Origin: Zoogloea sp041911615
GTDB lineage: Bacteria; Pseudomonadota; Gammaproteobacteria; Burkholderiales; Rhodocyclaceae
Direction: 5' to 3'
Assembly (NCBI RefSeq): GCF_041911615.1
Contig: NZ_JAYROR010000129.1
Location: 1-49,403 of the forward strand
Length of the DNA stretch: 49,403 nt
This document shows, one piece after another, positions 18,662 through 27,688 of this stretch. Numbering within the stretch: position 1 is the stretch's first letter; each line of letters begins with the position of its first letter. Below the pieces are notes generated by a model. It saw nothing but the letters and a program-made list of their open reading frames with translations. It was not told the origin of the DNA and did not search any database. The position numbers and the translations under genes were made by a program.

Positions 18662-19534
18662 ATGGCGTCGTTCATCCTATCGCTCCTCGCCCGCCTGCCC
18701 CTCGGCGCGCTCCAGAAATTCGGTGTCTTTGCCGGCTGGCTGACCTACGCCCTGTCGCCCACCTACCGGCGTCGCCTGCGCGCCAACCTCGAAAACGCCC
18801 TCGGCCCGACCGAAGCGGCGCGGGTGTGGCGCAGCGCGGTGGGCGAAACCGGCAAGCAGGCACTGGAACTGCCGTGGATGCTCAAGCGCCCGCAGGCCGA
18901 ACTGGTCGCCAAGATGGTGAAGGTGAGCGGCTGGGAGCACGTCGAGGCGGCCGAGGCCAAGGGCGGCGGCATCCTGTTCATCACGCCGCACCTGGGCTGC
19001 TTCGAGATCACCGCGCAGTATTTTTCGACCCACCGGCCGATCACCGTGCTCTACCGCGCGCCCAAGAAGGCCGTGCTGCAACCGCTCATCAACGCCGGGC
19101 GCAGCCGTGGCGACATGCACATCGCGCCGGCCGACGTGGGCGGCGTGCGGCGGCTCATCAAGGCGCTGCGCGCACGCGAAGCGGTCGGGATGCTGCCCGA
19201 CCAGGTGCCCGGCAGCGGCGAAGGCGCCTGGCTGCCCTTCTTCGGCCGCCCCGCCTACACCATGACGCTGGCGGCCCGCCTTTCGGAAGTCGCCGGGGTC
19301 ACGACGATCTTCGCCTGGGCCGAACGCCTGCCCCACGGGCAGGGCTTCCACCTGCGCCTGCGCCCGCCGCTCGTCCCGCTCGAAGGTGACACCGAGACCC
19401 GCGCCGCCGCCATCAACCGCGAGATGGAAGCCCAGATCCGCGAGAACCCGGCCCAATACCTGTGGGGCTACAACCGCTACAAGCGCCCCAAGGGCGGAGC
19501 CCCCGCCCCTTCGACTCCGGAAAACCAAGCATGA
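18662..19534 (+). CDS. Lipid A biosynthesis lauroyl/acyl acyltransferase (LpxL/HtrB family), copy 1
   Basis: 290 residues. Adds a secondary acyl chain to Kdo-lipid A (or precursor) at the inner membrane. An N-terminal hydrophobic helix is followed by the acyltransferase HX4(D/E) motif in FITPHLGCFEIT near 104-115, YRAPKK near 130, MLPDQVPGSGEG near 178-189, and a C-terminal YLWGYNRYKRP near 270. ATG 18662 gives the hydrophobic N-terminus; more upstream codons are non-conserved. Its TGA overlaps the ATG of a second copy, so the two are co-translated. Confidence 0.88.
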   Translation: MASFILSLLARLPLGALQKFGVFAGWLTYALSPTYRRRLRANLENALGPTEAARVWRSAVGETGKQALELPWMLKRPQAELVAKMVKVSGWEHVEAAEAKGGGILFITPHLGCFEITAQYFSTHRPITVLYRAPKKAVLQPLINAGRSRGDMHIAPADVGGVRRLIKALRAREAVGMLPDQVPGSGEGAWLPFFGRPAYTMTLAARLSEVAGVTTIFAWAERLPHGQGFHLRLRPPLVPLEGDTETRAAAINREMEAQIRENPAQYLWGYNRYKRPKGGAPAPSTPENQA

Positions 19535-20403
19535 GCCGAATCCTCGTCGCCCTGTTGTGGCTGCTCCACTGGCTGCCGCTATCCGTGCAGGCCCCCATCG
19601 GCCGCGGCCTGGGCCACCTGTTGTACTGGCTGATTCCGCCGCGCCGCAAGATCACCCTCACCAACCTGCGGCTGTGCTTTCCCGAGCTTTCCGAAGCCGA
19701 GCGCAAGGCCCTGGCGAAGGAGCATTTCGCGCTCGCCGGGCGCAGCATGATCGAGCGCGGGCTGGCGTGGTTCGCCCCCGAGGAACGCCTGCGCAAGCTG
19801 ATCCGCATCGACGGCGAGGCGCGCCTTCGCGCGCTGGTAGACGCCCGCCAGCCGGTCATCCTGCTCACGCCCCACTTCCTCGGGCTCGATCTGGGCGGGA
19901 GCCGGATGGCGATGTCCTTCGACTGCGTCAGCATCTACGCCCGCCAGAAGGACCCGGTGATCGACCGCTGGCTCTACCACGGCCGCAGCCGCTTCGGCAG
20001 TCAGGTGCTGCTGCGCCGCGACGAGAGCGTCCGGGCATCGATCAAGGCGATGAAGGAAATCCGGCCGTTCTACTACCTCCCGGACATGGACAACGGGCCT
20101 CAGGATTCGATTTTCGTGCCGTTCTTCGGCGTGCCGGCGGCCACCCTGTCGGCGCTACCGCGCCTCAGCAAGCTGGGTGGCGCGGTGGTGATGCCGTGCG
20201 TCACCCGCATGCTCCCGGGCGGCCAGGGCTATGTGGTGGAGCTGGGGGAGCCGTGGACGGATTTCCCCTCCGCCGACGTGGAAGCCGACGTGCGCCGCAT
20301 GAACGCCTGCATCGAGGACCGGGTGCGCACCATGCCGGCCCAGTACTACTGGGTGCATCGGCGCTTCAAGACCCGCCCGCCGGGCGAACCGAAAATCTAC
20401 TGA
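19531..20403 (+). CDS. Lipid A biosynthesis acyltransferase (LpxL/HtrB family), copy 2
   Basis: 290 residues, same family as the preceding protein but clearly diverged: LLTPHFLGLDLGG near 110-122 has the canonical HX4D, followed by YARQKDPVID near 134, YLPDMDNGPQDS near 182 and YYWVHRRFKTRP near 273. Two adjacent LpxL-type genes, as in many betaproteobacteria, suggest that the two secondary acyl chains of lipid A are each placed by one enzyme; which does which is not readable from sequence. Start overlaps the upstream stop (ATGA). Confidence 0.88.
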   Translation: MSRILVALLWLLHWLPLSVQAPIGRGLGHLLYWLIPPRRKITLTNLRLCFPELSEAERKALAKEHFALAGRSMIERGLAWFAPEERLRKLIRIDGEARLRALVDARQPVILLTPHFLGLDLGGSRMAMSFDCVSIYARQKDPVIDRWLYHGRSRFGSQVLLRRDESVRASIKAMKEIRPFYYLPDMDNGPQDSIFVPFFGVPAATLSALPRLSKLGGAVVMPCVTRMLPGGQGYVVELGEPWTDFPSADVEADVRRMNACIEDRVRTMPAQYYWVHRRFKTRPPGEPKIY

Positions 20404-20419
20404 ACAGCGGGACGGCGCC

Positions 20420-20650
20420 TCAGCCGTCCTGGCGATCCTTGGCCGCCAGCTCGGCCAGCACTAGCGGAAACGCCGCGCTGCCCACCAGCGCCACGCCGGA
20501 TACGACCAGCACCAGCCCGGCGCCCGATTCCTGCAGCAACGGGTGCAGCCCCTCGCCGAAGCCGGCGAGCAGCAGCAGGCCGGCGCCGAGGCAGGCCAGA
20601 CCCGGAACGCCCATCAGCCAGGCGCCCGCCGGCAGTCGCTTGAGCGCCAT
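20420..20650 (-). CDS. Small two-helix membrane protein, uncharacterised
   Basis: 76 residues with two strongly hydrophobic segments (about 11-30 and 42-66) separated by a loop GFGEGLHPLLQESG, and a polar end LAAKDRQDG. The ATG lies 2 nt after the trmB stop, so it is almost certainly co-translated with trmB. I recognise no family. Confidence 0.6.
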   Translation of the reverse strand: MALKRLPAGAWLMGVPGLACLGAGLLLLAGFGEGLHPLLQESGAGLVLVVSGVALVGSAAFPLVLAELAAKDRQDG

Positions 20651-20652
20651 CT

Positions 20653-21378
20653 TCACACCCGCTTGAAGACCAGATCCCACACCCCGTGGCCGAGCTTGAT
20701 GCCGCGGTTCTCGAACTTGGTGAGCGGGCGGTAATCCGGCTTGGGCGCGTAGCCGTCGGCGGTGTTGGCGAGCAGCGGCTCGGCGCCGAGCACTTCGAGC
20801 ATCTGCTGGGCGTATTCCTCCCAGTCGGTGGCGCAGTGCAGGTAGCCGCCAGGGGCAAGGCGGCTGGCGATCAGCTTGACGAACGGCCCCTGCACCAGAC
20901 GGCGCTTGTGGTGACGCTTCTTCGGCCACGGATCGGGGAAGTAGATATGCACGCCAGCCAGCGAACCCTCGGGGATCATGTCGCGCAGCACCTCCACGGC
21001 GTCGTGCTGGACGATGCGCAGGTTGGTGATGCCGCCCTCGTCGATCAGCTTGCACAGGCTGCCCACGCCGGGCGCGTGCACCTCGATGCCGAGGAAGTCG
21101 TCTCCCGGCCGTGCCTGGGCGATGGCGGCGGTGGATTGGCCCATGCCAAAGCCGATCTCGACGATCTGCGGCGCCTTGCGGCCGAAAACCTCCGCCAGAT
21201 CGAGCGGCGCGGGGCGGTACTGCACGCCCACCTTGGGCATCATCTCGTCGAGAAAACGATGCTGGGCGTCGGACATGCGGCCCTGGCGCAGGACGAAACT
21301 GCGAATGGACTGGGAAGTGAGGCGGCTGCCGGCTTGCGGCTGCTCGTCGGTCGGGGCGTGCTCTTGTGCGTCGCTCAT
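20653..21378 (-). CDS. trmB: tRNA (guanine-N7)-methyltransferase
   Basis: 241 residues. Methylates G46 of tRNAs using SAM. The family signatures RSFVLRQGRMSDAQ near 26-39, SAM-binding VEIGFGMGQST near 73-83, GIEVHAPGVG near 98, and the DPWPKKRHHKRRLVQ substrate loop near 149-163 are all present, as is the C-terminal TKFENRGIKLGHGVWDLVF. ATG 21378 follows a GGAATCCG stretch, a weak ribosome-binding site. Confidence 0.94.
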   Translation of the reverse strand: MSDAQEHAPTDEQPQAGSRLTSQSIRSFVLRQGRMSDAQHRFLDEMMPKVGVQYRPAPLDLAEVFGRKAPQIVEIGFGMGQSTAAIAQARPGDDFLGIEVHAPGVGSLCKLIDEGGITNLRIVQHDAVEVLRDMIPEGSLAGVHIYFPDPWPKKRHHKRRLVQGPFVKLIASRLAPGGYLHCATDWEEYAQQMLEVLGAEPLLANTADGYAPKPDYRPLTKFENRGIKLGHGVWDLVFKRV

Positions 21379-21400
21379 GGCGGAATCCGGAATGGAAAAC

Positions 21401-21418
21401 GGCGCGCCTGAGCGCGCC
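21401..21418 (-). terminator. Probable terminator after thiG
   Basis: On the reverse strand GGCGCGC, a TCAG loop and GCGCGCC are followed by CGTTTTCC. The GC-rich stem and short T tract lie between the thiG stop and the trmB start and would separate the two transcripts. Confidence 0.6.
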
Positions 21419-21441
21419 GCGGGTCGATCAGATACGGGGAA

Positions 21442-22227
21442 TCACGAGCCGATCAGGCCGGTGGTCGGCGAACTCGGGCTGGCGGTGTAGAACTTCCTGG
21501 GCATGCGACCGGCGAGGAAGGCCTCACGGCCGGCCTCGACACCCTTCTTCATGGCGCCAGCCATCCTGACCGGGTCCTGCGCCAGGGCGATGGCGGTGTT
21601 CATCAGCACGCCGTCGCAACCCAGCTCCATCGCGATCGCCGCGTCGGAAGCCGTACCGACACCCGCGTCGAGCAGCACCGGCACCTTCACGGCATCGCGC
21701 ACCAGCTGGACGTTCCAGGGGTTCAGCACGCCCATGCCGGAGCCAATGAGGCTGGCCAGCGGCATGATCGCCACACAGCCAATGTCCTCGAGCATCTTCG
21801 CCTGGATCGGATCGTCGGAGCAGTAAACCATCACCTCGAAGCCTTCCTTCACCAGCACCTCGGCGGCCTTGAGGGTTTCGGGCATGTTGGGGAACAAGGT
21901 GTGCGGATCGCCCAGCACCTCGAGCTTCACGAGGCGGTGGTCGTCCAGCAGTTCCCGCGCCAGGCGAAGGGTGCGCACCGCGTCGTCGGCGGTGTAGCAG
22001 CCGGCGGTGTTGGGCAGGTAGGTGAACTGCGAGGGCGGCAGGGCGTCGAGCAGGCTCGGCGCGTTCGGGTCCTGGCCGATGTTGGTACGGCGAATCGCCA
22101 CCGTGACGATCTGCGCGCCACTCGCGTCGATGGCGGCGCGGGTCTCGGTGAAATCCTTGTACTTGCCGGTACCCACCAGCAGCCGGGAAGAATAGCGCTT
22201 GCCTGCAATCGTCAGGAAATCGTCCAT
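21442..22227 (-). CDS. thiG: Thiazole synthase
   Basis: 261 residues. Forms the thiazole phosphate of thiamine from deoxyxylulose phosphate, dehydroglycine and the ThiS thiocarboxylate. The substrate Schiff-base lysine lies in LVKLEVLGDPHTLFPN near 94-109; phosphate-binding GSGMGVLNP near 157-165 and the GVGTASDAAIAMELGCDGVL region near 185-204 are intact. ATG 22227 starts at MDDFLTIAGKRYSSRLLVGTG, the usual N-terminus. It lies 76 nt after thiS and is probably co-transcribed. Confidence 0.95.
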   Translation of the reverse strand: MDDFLTIAGKRYSSRLLVGTGKYKDFTETRAAIDASGAQIVTVAIRRTNIGQDPNAPSLLDALPPSQFTYLPNTAGCYTADDAVRTLRLARELLDDHRLVKLEVLGDPHTLFPNMPETLKAAEVLVKEGFEVMVYCSDDPIQAKMLEDIGCVAIMPLASLIGSGMGVLNPWNVQLVRDAVKVPVLLDAGVGTASDAAIAMELGCDGVLMNTAIALAQDPVRMAGAMKKGVEAGREAFLAGRMPRKFYTASPSSPTTGLIGS

Positions 22228-22303
22228 CGGAGCATCAGCCTCATCAAAATCGGATCGAAAAAAACGCACGCACGGGCCGACAGGCCCGACCGGCAGGTAC
22301 GAA

Positions 22304-22531
22304 TCAACCGCCGCCCACCGCCACGACGATCTCGAGCTTGTCGCCATCGGCCAACGCCGTGCCGGCGTGCAGCCCCTTGGGCACGATCTCACCGTTGCGC
22401 TCGACGGCCAGCCGCTTGCCGGTCAGCCCCATCTCGTCGAGCAGGGCCGCAACCGTGGCCGGCGCAGCCAGCACCCGCGGCTCGCCGTTGATCGTCAGGG
22501 ACAGCAAAGAAGAAGTCGTAGGCGTCATCAT
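22304..22531 (-). CDS. thiS: Sulfur carrier protein ThiS
   Basis: 75 residues with a ubiquitin-like fold: ERNGEIVPKGLHAGTALADG is the conserved central part and the chain ends VVAVGGG, whose terminal Gly-Gly is adenylated and thiocarboxylated. Two adjacent ATGs (22531 and 22528) are possible starts; the N-terminus MMTPTTSSLLS is slightly longer than usual, so the true start could be further in. No TPP riboswitch is evident in the 68 bp to the divergent tRNA gene. Confidence 0.9.
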   Translation of the reverse strand: MMTPTTSSLLSLTINGEPRVLAAPATVAALLDEMGLTGKRLAVERNGEIVPKGLHAGTALADGDKLEIVVAVGGG

Positions 22532-22599
22532 GGCCGCAGTTTACCACGCCCTCCCGGTTGCCCTCGCCCCTGCCGATGCGTACAATCCCGGGTTCCCGA

Positions 22600-22673
22600 G
22601 CGGGCGTCGTATAATGGTAATACCTCAGCTTCCCAAGCTGATGCCGTGGGTTCGATTCCCATCGCCCGCTCCA
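22600..22673 (+). tRNA. tRNA-Gly (anticodon CCC), CCA encoded
   Basis: A 74-nt cloverleaf: acceptor GCGGGCG pairs with CGCCCGC; D arm with TAATGGTAATA; anticodon stem TCAGC/GCTGA enclosing loop TTCCCAA, so the anticodon is CCC; T arm GTGGG-TTCGATT-CCCAT; discriminator T and encoded CCA. The accessory region begins directly after it, so its 3' end is a candidate integration site. Confidence 0.96.
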
Positions 22674-22707
22674 CATCGAATTCCGGCAGGTCGTTGATCT
22701 GTAAAAG

Positions 22708-22737
22708 AAAAAGCCAACCGAGGACGGTTGGCTTTTT
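22708..22737. terminator. Intrinsic terminator after tRNA-Gly
   Basis: AAAAAGCCAACCG, a four-base loop and CGGTTGGCTTTTTT form a strong hairpin with a T-run 35 nt after the tRNA 3' end. A-runs on the other side make it usable in both directions. Confidence 0.9.
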
Positions 22738-23148
22738 TGTTGTCTGGTCGATATCTGGTCTGAGCTGGGTAGGGCTCTATCGTTCTACATCCAGCACTTT
22801 CCAATCGGCAGGTCGTCGGCCTTTACGGTCATTGGGGTCCTAGGCGGCGTCGGTCAGCAATGCCCTGGTAAGCCGACCTTTACGAGGAAAACGCGATGAG
22901 TTGCAGCTTTTCTGGCCAGCGAACTCCCACTCCCGACCCGGAGCGGTCTTCAGTTTGACCTGAATGGCTGCCCGAAAGCGGGCGCTTAACGTAGAGCCAG
23001 CCGAACTCGTCGAGAACGAAGCAGCTCCGCGAGCAAACGCTTGGCAGGCCGAGGCGCGTATATGACCGCCTCTTCAACGGACGCTGCGCAAACATCATGC
23101 GTACAGCCGCAGGTCAGCTAATAGAGAGCAATCGCCCGAGTGCAACCC
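22738..23148. other. Intergenic stretch at the island's left edge, no gene supported
   Basis: About 410 bp between the tRNA terminator and the end of the large leftward gene. A 72-codon open frame on the reverse strand (22880-23098) has no recognisable domain or ribosome-binding site. I see no second copy of the tRNA 3' end here. Composition is mixed, in keeping with decayed mobile DNA. Confidence 0.5.
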
Positions 23149-26100
23149 TCACCAGCGGAGCGATTCCTTCGCAGCCGACTGGTCCGCCTGCTCGGCTTCT
23201 CGCAGCCAGCTCTCCGCCACACGCATCAGCATGGCCGAGGTTCGCGGTGAGGCCGGCATCGCTGCAGCCCAGTCTTGGCACTGTTTTGCGAGCACCCGCT
23301 CCTGCTGCCCCCCTTCACCAATAGCCTTGCCGTAGACCCCCCGCATATTGAATCGCTCGATGACAAGCCCCCGCTCTACCTCTTCAGACGCGAGGTGCTC
23401 AATGACGGCCCGAACGGCCTCGTGGGGCCAGGCTCCGTCGGCTTGGCTGGAAGGCGCATGTGCGAACAGGGCGCCAATCCGTTGGTCTGTAATCTTTACG
23501 CGGTCGGCTTCAACCGCAATCCGTCGAACCTCTTGGCACCAAGCCCAAAGTGCGGCGTAGTCGACCTCTGCGCCGCTTTGCCCAGGAAGCACCTGCAAGC
23601 CCGTCAAAAGCTCGTACGCGGCCACTGCGAGCTTCTCGGCCCCCTCCGACACAGGCTCTGGCTCCCGATTCGCCGGCCTGAACACTGCGCAAATCGCATC
23701 CATGAACATACGAGGCCGCTGCACCAACAAAGTGTGGAGGACGAGCGGCTGCCGACGCGAATGAAAGACCGGCAGGTACCTGAACTCCAGCGCAGCTAGG
23801 TCGTCAGGGACGATGTCGCCCCGCTTGCGCAGTTCATCAAAGGCACGCTCAATGTTGTAAATACTGAGGTTCCCGCCGCCCCGTGCTGACGCATTGAGCT
23901 CTGGAACTGCGCCGTCAAGTAGCTGCACAAGCAGCGTCGTTGGCAACTCACCCAATCTGCGTGTTGCAGCATCCAGCGCGGCAAGGGGACGCCCATACTC
24001 GAGATAGCGCCGAACTCCAAAGAGCAACTCATCAGCATCCCCACGTACAAAGTACGAATGTTTCAGACGCCAATAGGCATCGTTCACCTCTGGACCGTAT
24101 TCCTGAACATAGTTCCAGGTTTGAATCGAGTCATCCAACGCTGTGAGGAGTCGGGCCACCCGCTCAGGCACCACCTGCTCATGGACAAAAGTCTCACGTG
24201 CGAATTGAGTCCATTGCCCCTGGAATCGAGTGGCGCCCTCCGCCAGTACAGAGCCGGCAACGACATCAATGTTGGGAGCTGCGCGGAGGACCTCCAGGAA
24301 AAACTGCCCAAGCTCATCGAAACCAAACTCAAGGCTCCTTGCAGCCATAGCAACGTGCTGCGGAAGCTTTGACCGCTGGGCCAGCTCAATCAGGCCTTGT
24401 CTGCCTGACTCCCTCATCACATCCAAAACTGCTTCGTGCCGAGCCGCGTCAATCGCCTCAGTGGGGTCGTCAGAGTCAACCTTTCCGGGCACATCCGGCA
24501 TCCAGTCATCGAACAGCCAGACGGATTTCTCCACTGCGGTTTGAGGGGCAAACCGGGCGAGCAAGGGGTCAATGCGGGTCAATGCCTCCTCCGAAACTGC
24601 CCAGTCAGTTCCCGCGTACGTCCGATGCTTGTTCACTTCCTTCCGAAGTGCGTCCCAAACATTGAATCGAGCCTCGCCGGCAGAACTGCTAAGCACGAGG
24701 TCCAACCCAGCAACCATCCTGTCGAACCCATCCTTCGGGAACTGACTCATCGCATCTATGAGCGTCATCCATCTGCCTGGCTCGGTTCCCGCACGCGCGA
24801 TTGCCTGTTCGACAACAAAGTTTTGAGCGTCCCAGACGACAGCGTATGTCAGAACCTCCGACTCATCGAACTCTCGAAAGACCGGCGCCTGCGTCGGGCT
24901 TGAATGGTCATGTGGCCGAGGAAGGAGTTTGACCAGTAGGTCCCAGGCAACCTCCTGCACGGCATTCAAGACGTGCGCCAAGACACCCTTGCGCTGCGCG
25001 GCGTTGGCGCCTGTGTTCGGAGCCCAAGACAGGAAGATAGCCCTTAGGCTATTTATGGGTCGATTTGAAACGGTACCACCGGGGTCAATTTTGGCCAGCT
25101 TGGCAAGGCATACTGATGCACGCAGGAGGAACTGCGGGTCCCAAGCAACAACCTCAAGGCCCCACAGAACACCGTAGTAGTACGCGTGGGAACCAATCAG
25201 CCCCTTTTGCTCCTCGAAGATTGGCCGGATAGCCATGGCGTCGCCCTCGAGCAGACGCTCGAGGGCTTCAAGGAAAGGGATGGGAGCGGCCTCCGCGAGC
25301 AGTGCCATCTGGTCTTGCAGGCTGACCAAGAGCCGGTGGTCTCGTGAAAGGCCTGGAAGCCCTCTAACAATGCCATTAACATAGTCCTGAGGAGTGGTTC
25401 CCGGAACTACAAACTCAGCCTGCTCATGAAGCACTGCCATATGGAGCAGGGTATTCATCATCCCGTCGCGCACCCAACGGCTATGTGTGTCGGTACCTCT
25501 CTGCTCCGCGGGCCTGTAGACCTCATCCGCCTTTGGAGGTTCAATCGCCTTCCCAAACACCGCCTGTGCAGCTGCCGAAAACCTTTCAAGGTGCTCCGCC
25601 CCAATGAGGTGTCCCAGATTTACAAAGGCATCAACAGAGGCCCGAAGCGCCCAGACGTCCGAGACGTAGTCAATCGGTGGGTCCTGCAGTTTCGCGAGTT
25701 GCCGAAGCGGCGCCTCGCAAGCTGCGTAGTCCCGTACTGACGCGAGACCGCAGATGACCTGTTGGTCCGATTTATTCCTCACATGCCAGGCACCAGCCAG
25801 CAAGGCTGGCAAGAGCATCGCGCCTTTGTCTATCCACTCCGGCTTTGGCGCAGTACCGCTCGGAATTAGACGCGCAAGCACAGCCAAGCTGCGGCCGCAA
25901 CTTCGCGCCATCGCGTAGGCATCCTTGGAATTGAACCCCATCCCTTCGAGTGCGTGCCCAAGGTCGGTACTTGATGGGCGACGTAGCACCTCATGGCCAT
26001 GCTTCTTGTCGTCTGCTCCCGCGCTGACCACTGTCGGACCCTTTTGGGCAAGGAGGCCGGCCAACTGACGTGCCTGCGACCGAGGGAGGAATGACAGCCC

Positions 26101-26898
26101 TGACGACGCAGCAACTTGACGGGCTGCTTCCTCGGTGTCTACGACAAGAGTCCTTGCTTCAAGGAAGAAGCGGACATCAGTCGGGGCGCTGCGAATCGCA
26201 GCAATCGCGAAGGCAACCACCTCGTCGGTTGAGTCGGCCGCGTAAGGCAGTTTGCTGACGCCCTCGCTGAGCTTTCGAACGAGGTCCTCGGCCTGCTGCA
26301 CTCGCCCGGCCAAGAGCACGGCTTCCACAAGTTGCGGTCCAAATCTGGTGGAGTATTCATCCCAGAACTCGTCTGTGCTTCGCACTCCAGCCGCCGGAAA
26401 ACAGTTCAACTCATACTTGGCGTACCTGGCTGCGACCGCGGGCGCACTGCAAAGCCAGTCCTCGACCATAGTGCCATCGAGGTAAAGAACGTCCTTCCAC
26501 TCAGCAAGCTTCTTTTTGTCGTCTACCCAGTCAGCCAGCTTCTCCTTCGGGTTGTCCCAAGTCCGCGGAGACACAAAGACAAAGGATGTTTCCATGCGCT
26601 TCGCCTTCTCGACTTCCTTGGTTCTCTTCGCGAAATCGGACTCGGCCTTGGCTGCGGCGCCGGCGTTGACGCCGAACTCCCAAATTGACAAGCCATCGGG
26701 CACGTATGGGGGAACACCAGCGGCTTCCAGTACGCCGTCAAATCCGCGCACCTGCCCCTTGTCGCCGTTGGGGAACCTGATGTTCGAGATGTCTCTTGCG
26801 GACGCCCGAATCAAGTCGGCGACCATTCCTGGGAAAACATTTCGAGCTGCAAGCGTGTCCGCCCACTGCTGCAGATTCAGAGCAGTAATCCATCGCAT
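23149..26898 (-). CDS. Large protein with nuclease-like N-terminal domain; candidate defence protein
   Basis: 1249 residues, predicted cytosolic. Residues 1-165 form a compact domain with conserved-looking positions: ITALNLQQWAD at 4-14, GFDG with D54, then IWEFG with E74 and K84 in a KAESDFAKRT stretch, then FVFVSPRTWDN near 112 and an aromatic-rich WKDVLYLDGTMVEDWL near 136. D-(about 20)-E-x-G...K resembles a PD-(D/E)XK nuclease core; I know this module as the N-terminus of long uncharacterised bacterial proteins of STAND-like design. Residues 170-400 look like a degenerate NTPase-like region (SGRSLAVLARL near 364) with no visible Walker A. The rest is helical, repeat-like. ATG 26898 has GGAGG 7 nt upstream; an earlier in-frame ATG (26976) lacks one. 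Low GC for this window and its place beside an IS and tRNA favour horizontal transfer. Function in defence is inference. Confidence 0.7.
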   Translation of the reverse strand: MRWITALNLQQWADTLAARNVFPGMVADLIRASARDISNIRFPNGDKGQVRGFDGVLEAAGVPPYVPDGLSIWEFGVNAGAAAKAESDFAKRTKEVEKAKRMETSFVFVSPRTWDNPKEKLADWVDDKKKLAEWKDVLYLDGTMVEDWLCSAPAVAARYAKYELNCFPAAGVRSTDEFWDEYSTRFGPQLVEAVLLAGRVQQAEDLVRKLSEGVSKLPYAADSTDEVVAFAIAAIRSAPTDVRFFLEARTLVVDTEEAARQVAASSGLSFLPRSQARQLAGLLAQKGPTVVSAGADDKKHGHEVLRRPSSTDLGHALEGMGFNSKDAYAMARSCGRSLAVLARLIPSGTAPKPEWIDKGAMLLPALLAGAWHVRNKSDQQVICGLASVRDYAACEAPLRQLAKLQDPPIDYVSDVWALRASVDAFVNLGHLIGAEHLERFSAAAQAVFGKAIEPPKADEVYRPAEQRGTDTHSRWVRDGMMNTLLHMAVLHEQAEFVVPGTTPQDYVNGIVRGLPGLSRDHRLLVSLQDQMALLAEAAPIPFLEALERLLEGDAMAIRPIFEEQKGLIGSHAYYYGVLWGLEVVAWDPQFLLRASVCLAKLAKIDPGGTVSNRPINSLRAIFLSWAPNTGANAAQRKGVLAHVLNAVQEVAWDLLVKLLPRPHDHSSPTQAPVFREFDESEVLTYAVVWDAQNFVVEQAIARAGTEPGRWMTLIDAMSQFPKDGFDRMVAGLDLVLSSSAGEARFNVWDALRKEVNKHRTYAGTDWAVSEEALTRIDPLLARFAPQTAVEKSVWLFDDWMPDVPGKVDSDDPTEAIDAARHEAVLDVMRESGRQGLIELAQRSKLPQHVAMAARSLEFGFDELGQFFLEVLRAAPNIDVVAGSVLAEGATRFQGQWTQFARETFVHEQVVPERVARLLTALDDSIQTWNYVQEYGPEVNDAYWRLKHSYFVRGDADELLFGVRRYLEYGRPLAALDAATRRLGELPTTLLVQLLDGAVPELNASARGGGNLSIYNIERAFDELRKRGDIVPDDLAALEFRYLPVFHSRRQPLVLHTLLVQRPRMFMDAICAVFRPANREPEPVSEGAEKLAVAAYELLTGLQVLPGQSGAEVDYAALWAWCQEVRRIAVEADRVKITDQRIGALFAHAPSSQADGAWPHEAVRAVIEHLASEEVERGLVIERFNMRGVYGKAIGEGGQQERVLAKQCQDWAAAMPASPRTSAMLMRVAESWLREAEQADQSAAKESLRW

Positions 26899-27058
26899 TT
26901 CTGTCCTCCCTCTCAATGCACGAACCAAAGTGCTTTCTGCTTGGTCATTCCGCAGCTCGGGCCCACAGCGCCTCATGCAACTGCGCAGGGCCCTAGAGAA
27001 TGTCGCGCAGCCCTTCTCGAACCCTCACTGAGCCGAGCGCCTGCGAGCTCATCGTCTG

Positions 27059-27184
27059 GTGAGCTTCAAAGGCATCCATGATGGCATGATGAATGCGTAT
27101 GCCGAAGATGCAGTGGACTATACACGCGCCAAGTTTGGCATTGCGCTCGATTACACCAACGAAAGCGTCGAGCATGTTGTCCGC
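27059..27184 (+). pseudogene. Truncated small unknown protein, cut by the IS91-like element
   Basis: From GTG 27059 (or ATG 27086) the frame encodes MMNAYAEDAVDYTRAKFG and then IALDYTNESVEHV, a convincing amphipathic protein start. After about 27184 the frame turns into arginine/serine-rich junk where the sequence becomes IS91-flanking DNA. It is probably the front end of a gene whose remainder was displaced. Family unknown to me. Confidence 0.45.
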
Positions 27185-27342
27185 TCACATAGGGGCCGAG
27201 GACCGCATTGGGTCGATAGCACGCGTTCATCCGGGGTAAACCGGTCGCTGGCTGACGCTTTGCGTTGTTGGTCCAGTGTGCGCCCTCAAGCTGACCCTCC
27301 TAACAGAACCCGCCAATGGCCGCTTCGGTTTAGGTTTGTTTG

Positions 27343-27400
27343 ACGTCTGCCCTCCACGTGACGAAGCGTGGATGAGGCAAGAGCGCCTGCGGGCAGACGT
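27343..27400. repeat. Three-way-junction palindrome near the IS91-like terminus
   Basis: ACGTCTGCCC (27343-27352) pairs with GGGCAGACGT (27391-27400). Inside, TCCACG (27353-27358) pairs with CGTGGA (27367-27372) and AGGC (27375-27378) with GCCT (27385-27388). All three stems are perfect, so single-stranded DNA would fold as a cloverleaf. It lies downstream of the transposase stop, where IS91 elements keep their replication origin end (oriIS). Confidence 0.7.
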
Positions 27401-27688
27401 TGAATAAACCTCCAGGGACGAAACCGCGGAACGCCGCTGCGCGGTTTGGGTGGGATGAGGCCTATGGTGATTTGACGCCAGCCGCTCTTCCCGAGAGGAT
27501 CGATGATTGACGCATCGAACCATCGGCAACGTACAGATCGACACTGACCGCGGTCATTGGCGCCACGGTCACACGTGCCAGAGGCGGGGAATTCTGGCGA
27601 TACGGCATCGAGCAACAGCTGGTCGCTCTCGGCGCCGGGAACGCGAGTGCCGATGCGGTCGTGTAACGAGAGCGTTGCAGGCGATGCT

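Noticed and set aside
22880..23098. 72-codon reverse-strand gene downstream of the large candidate defence gene
   Set aside because: No ribosome-binding site, no recognisable domain and a composition typical of decayed intergenic DNA.
27343..27400. Integron attC site
   Set aside because: The right arm ends in GTTGAAT, which fits a core site, but the left partner reads GTTTGAC rather than the required YYYAAC form, and no integron integrase or cassette is near. An IS91 end structure explains it better.
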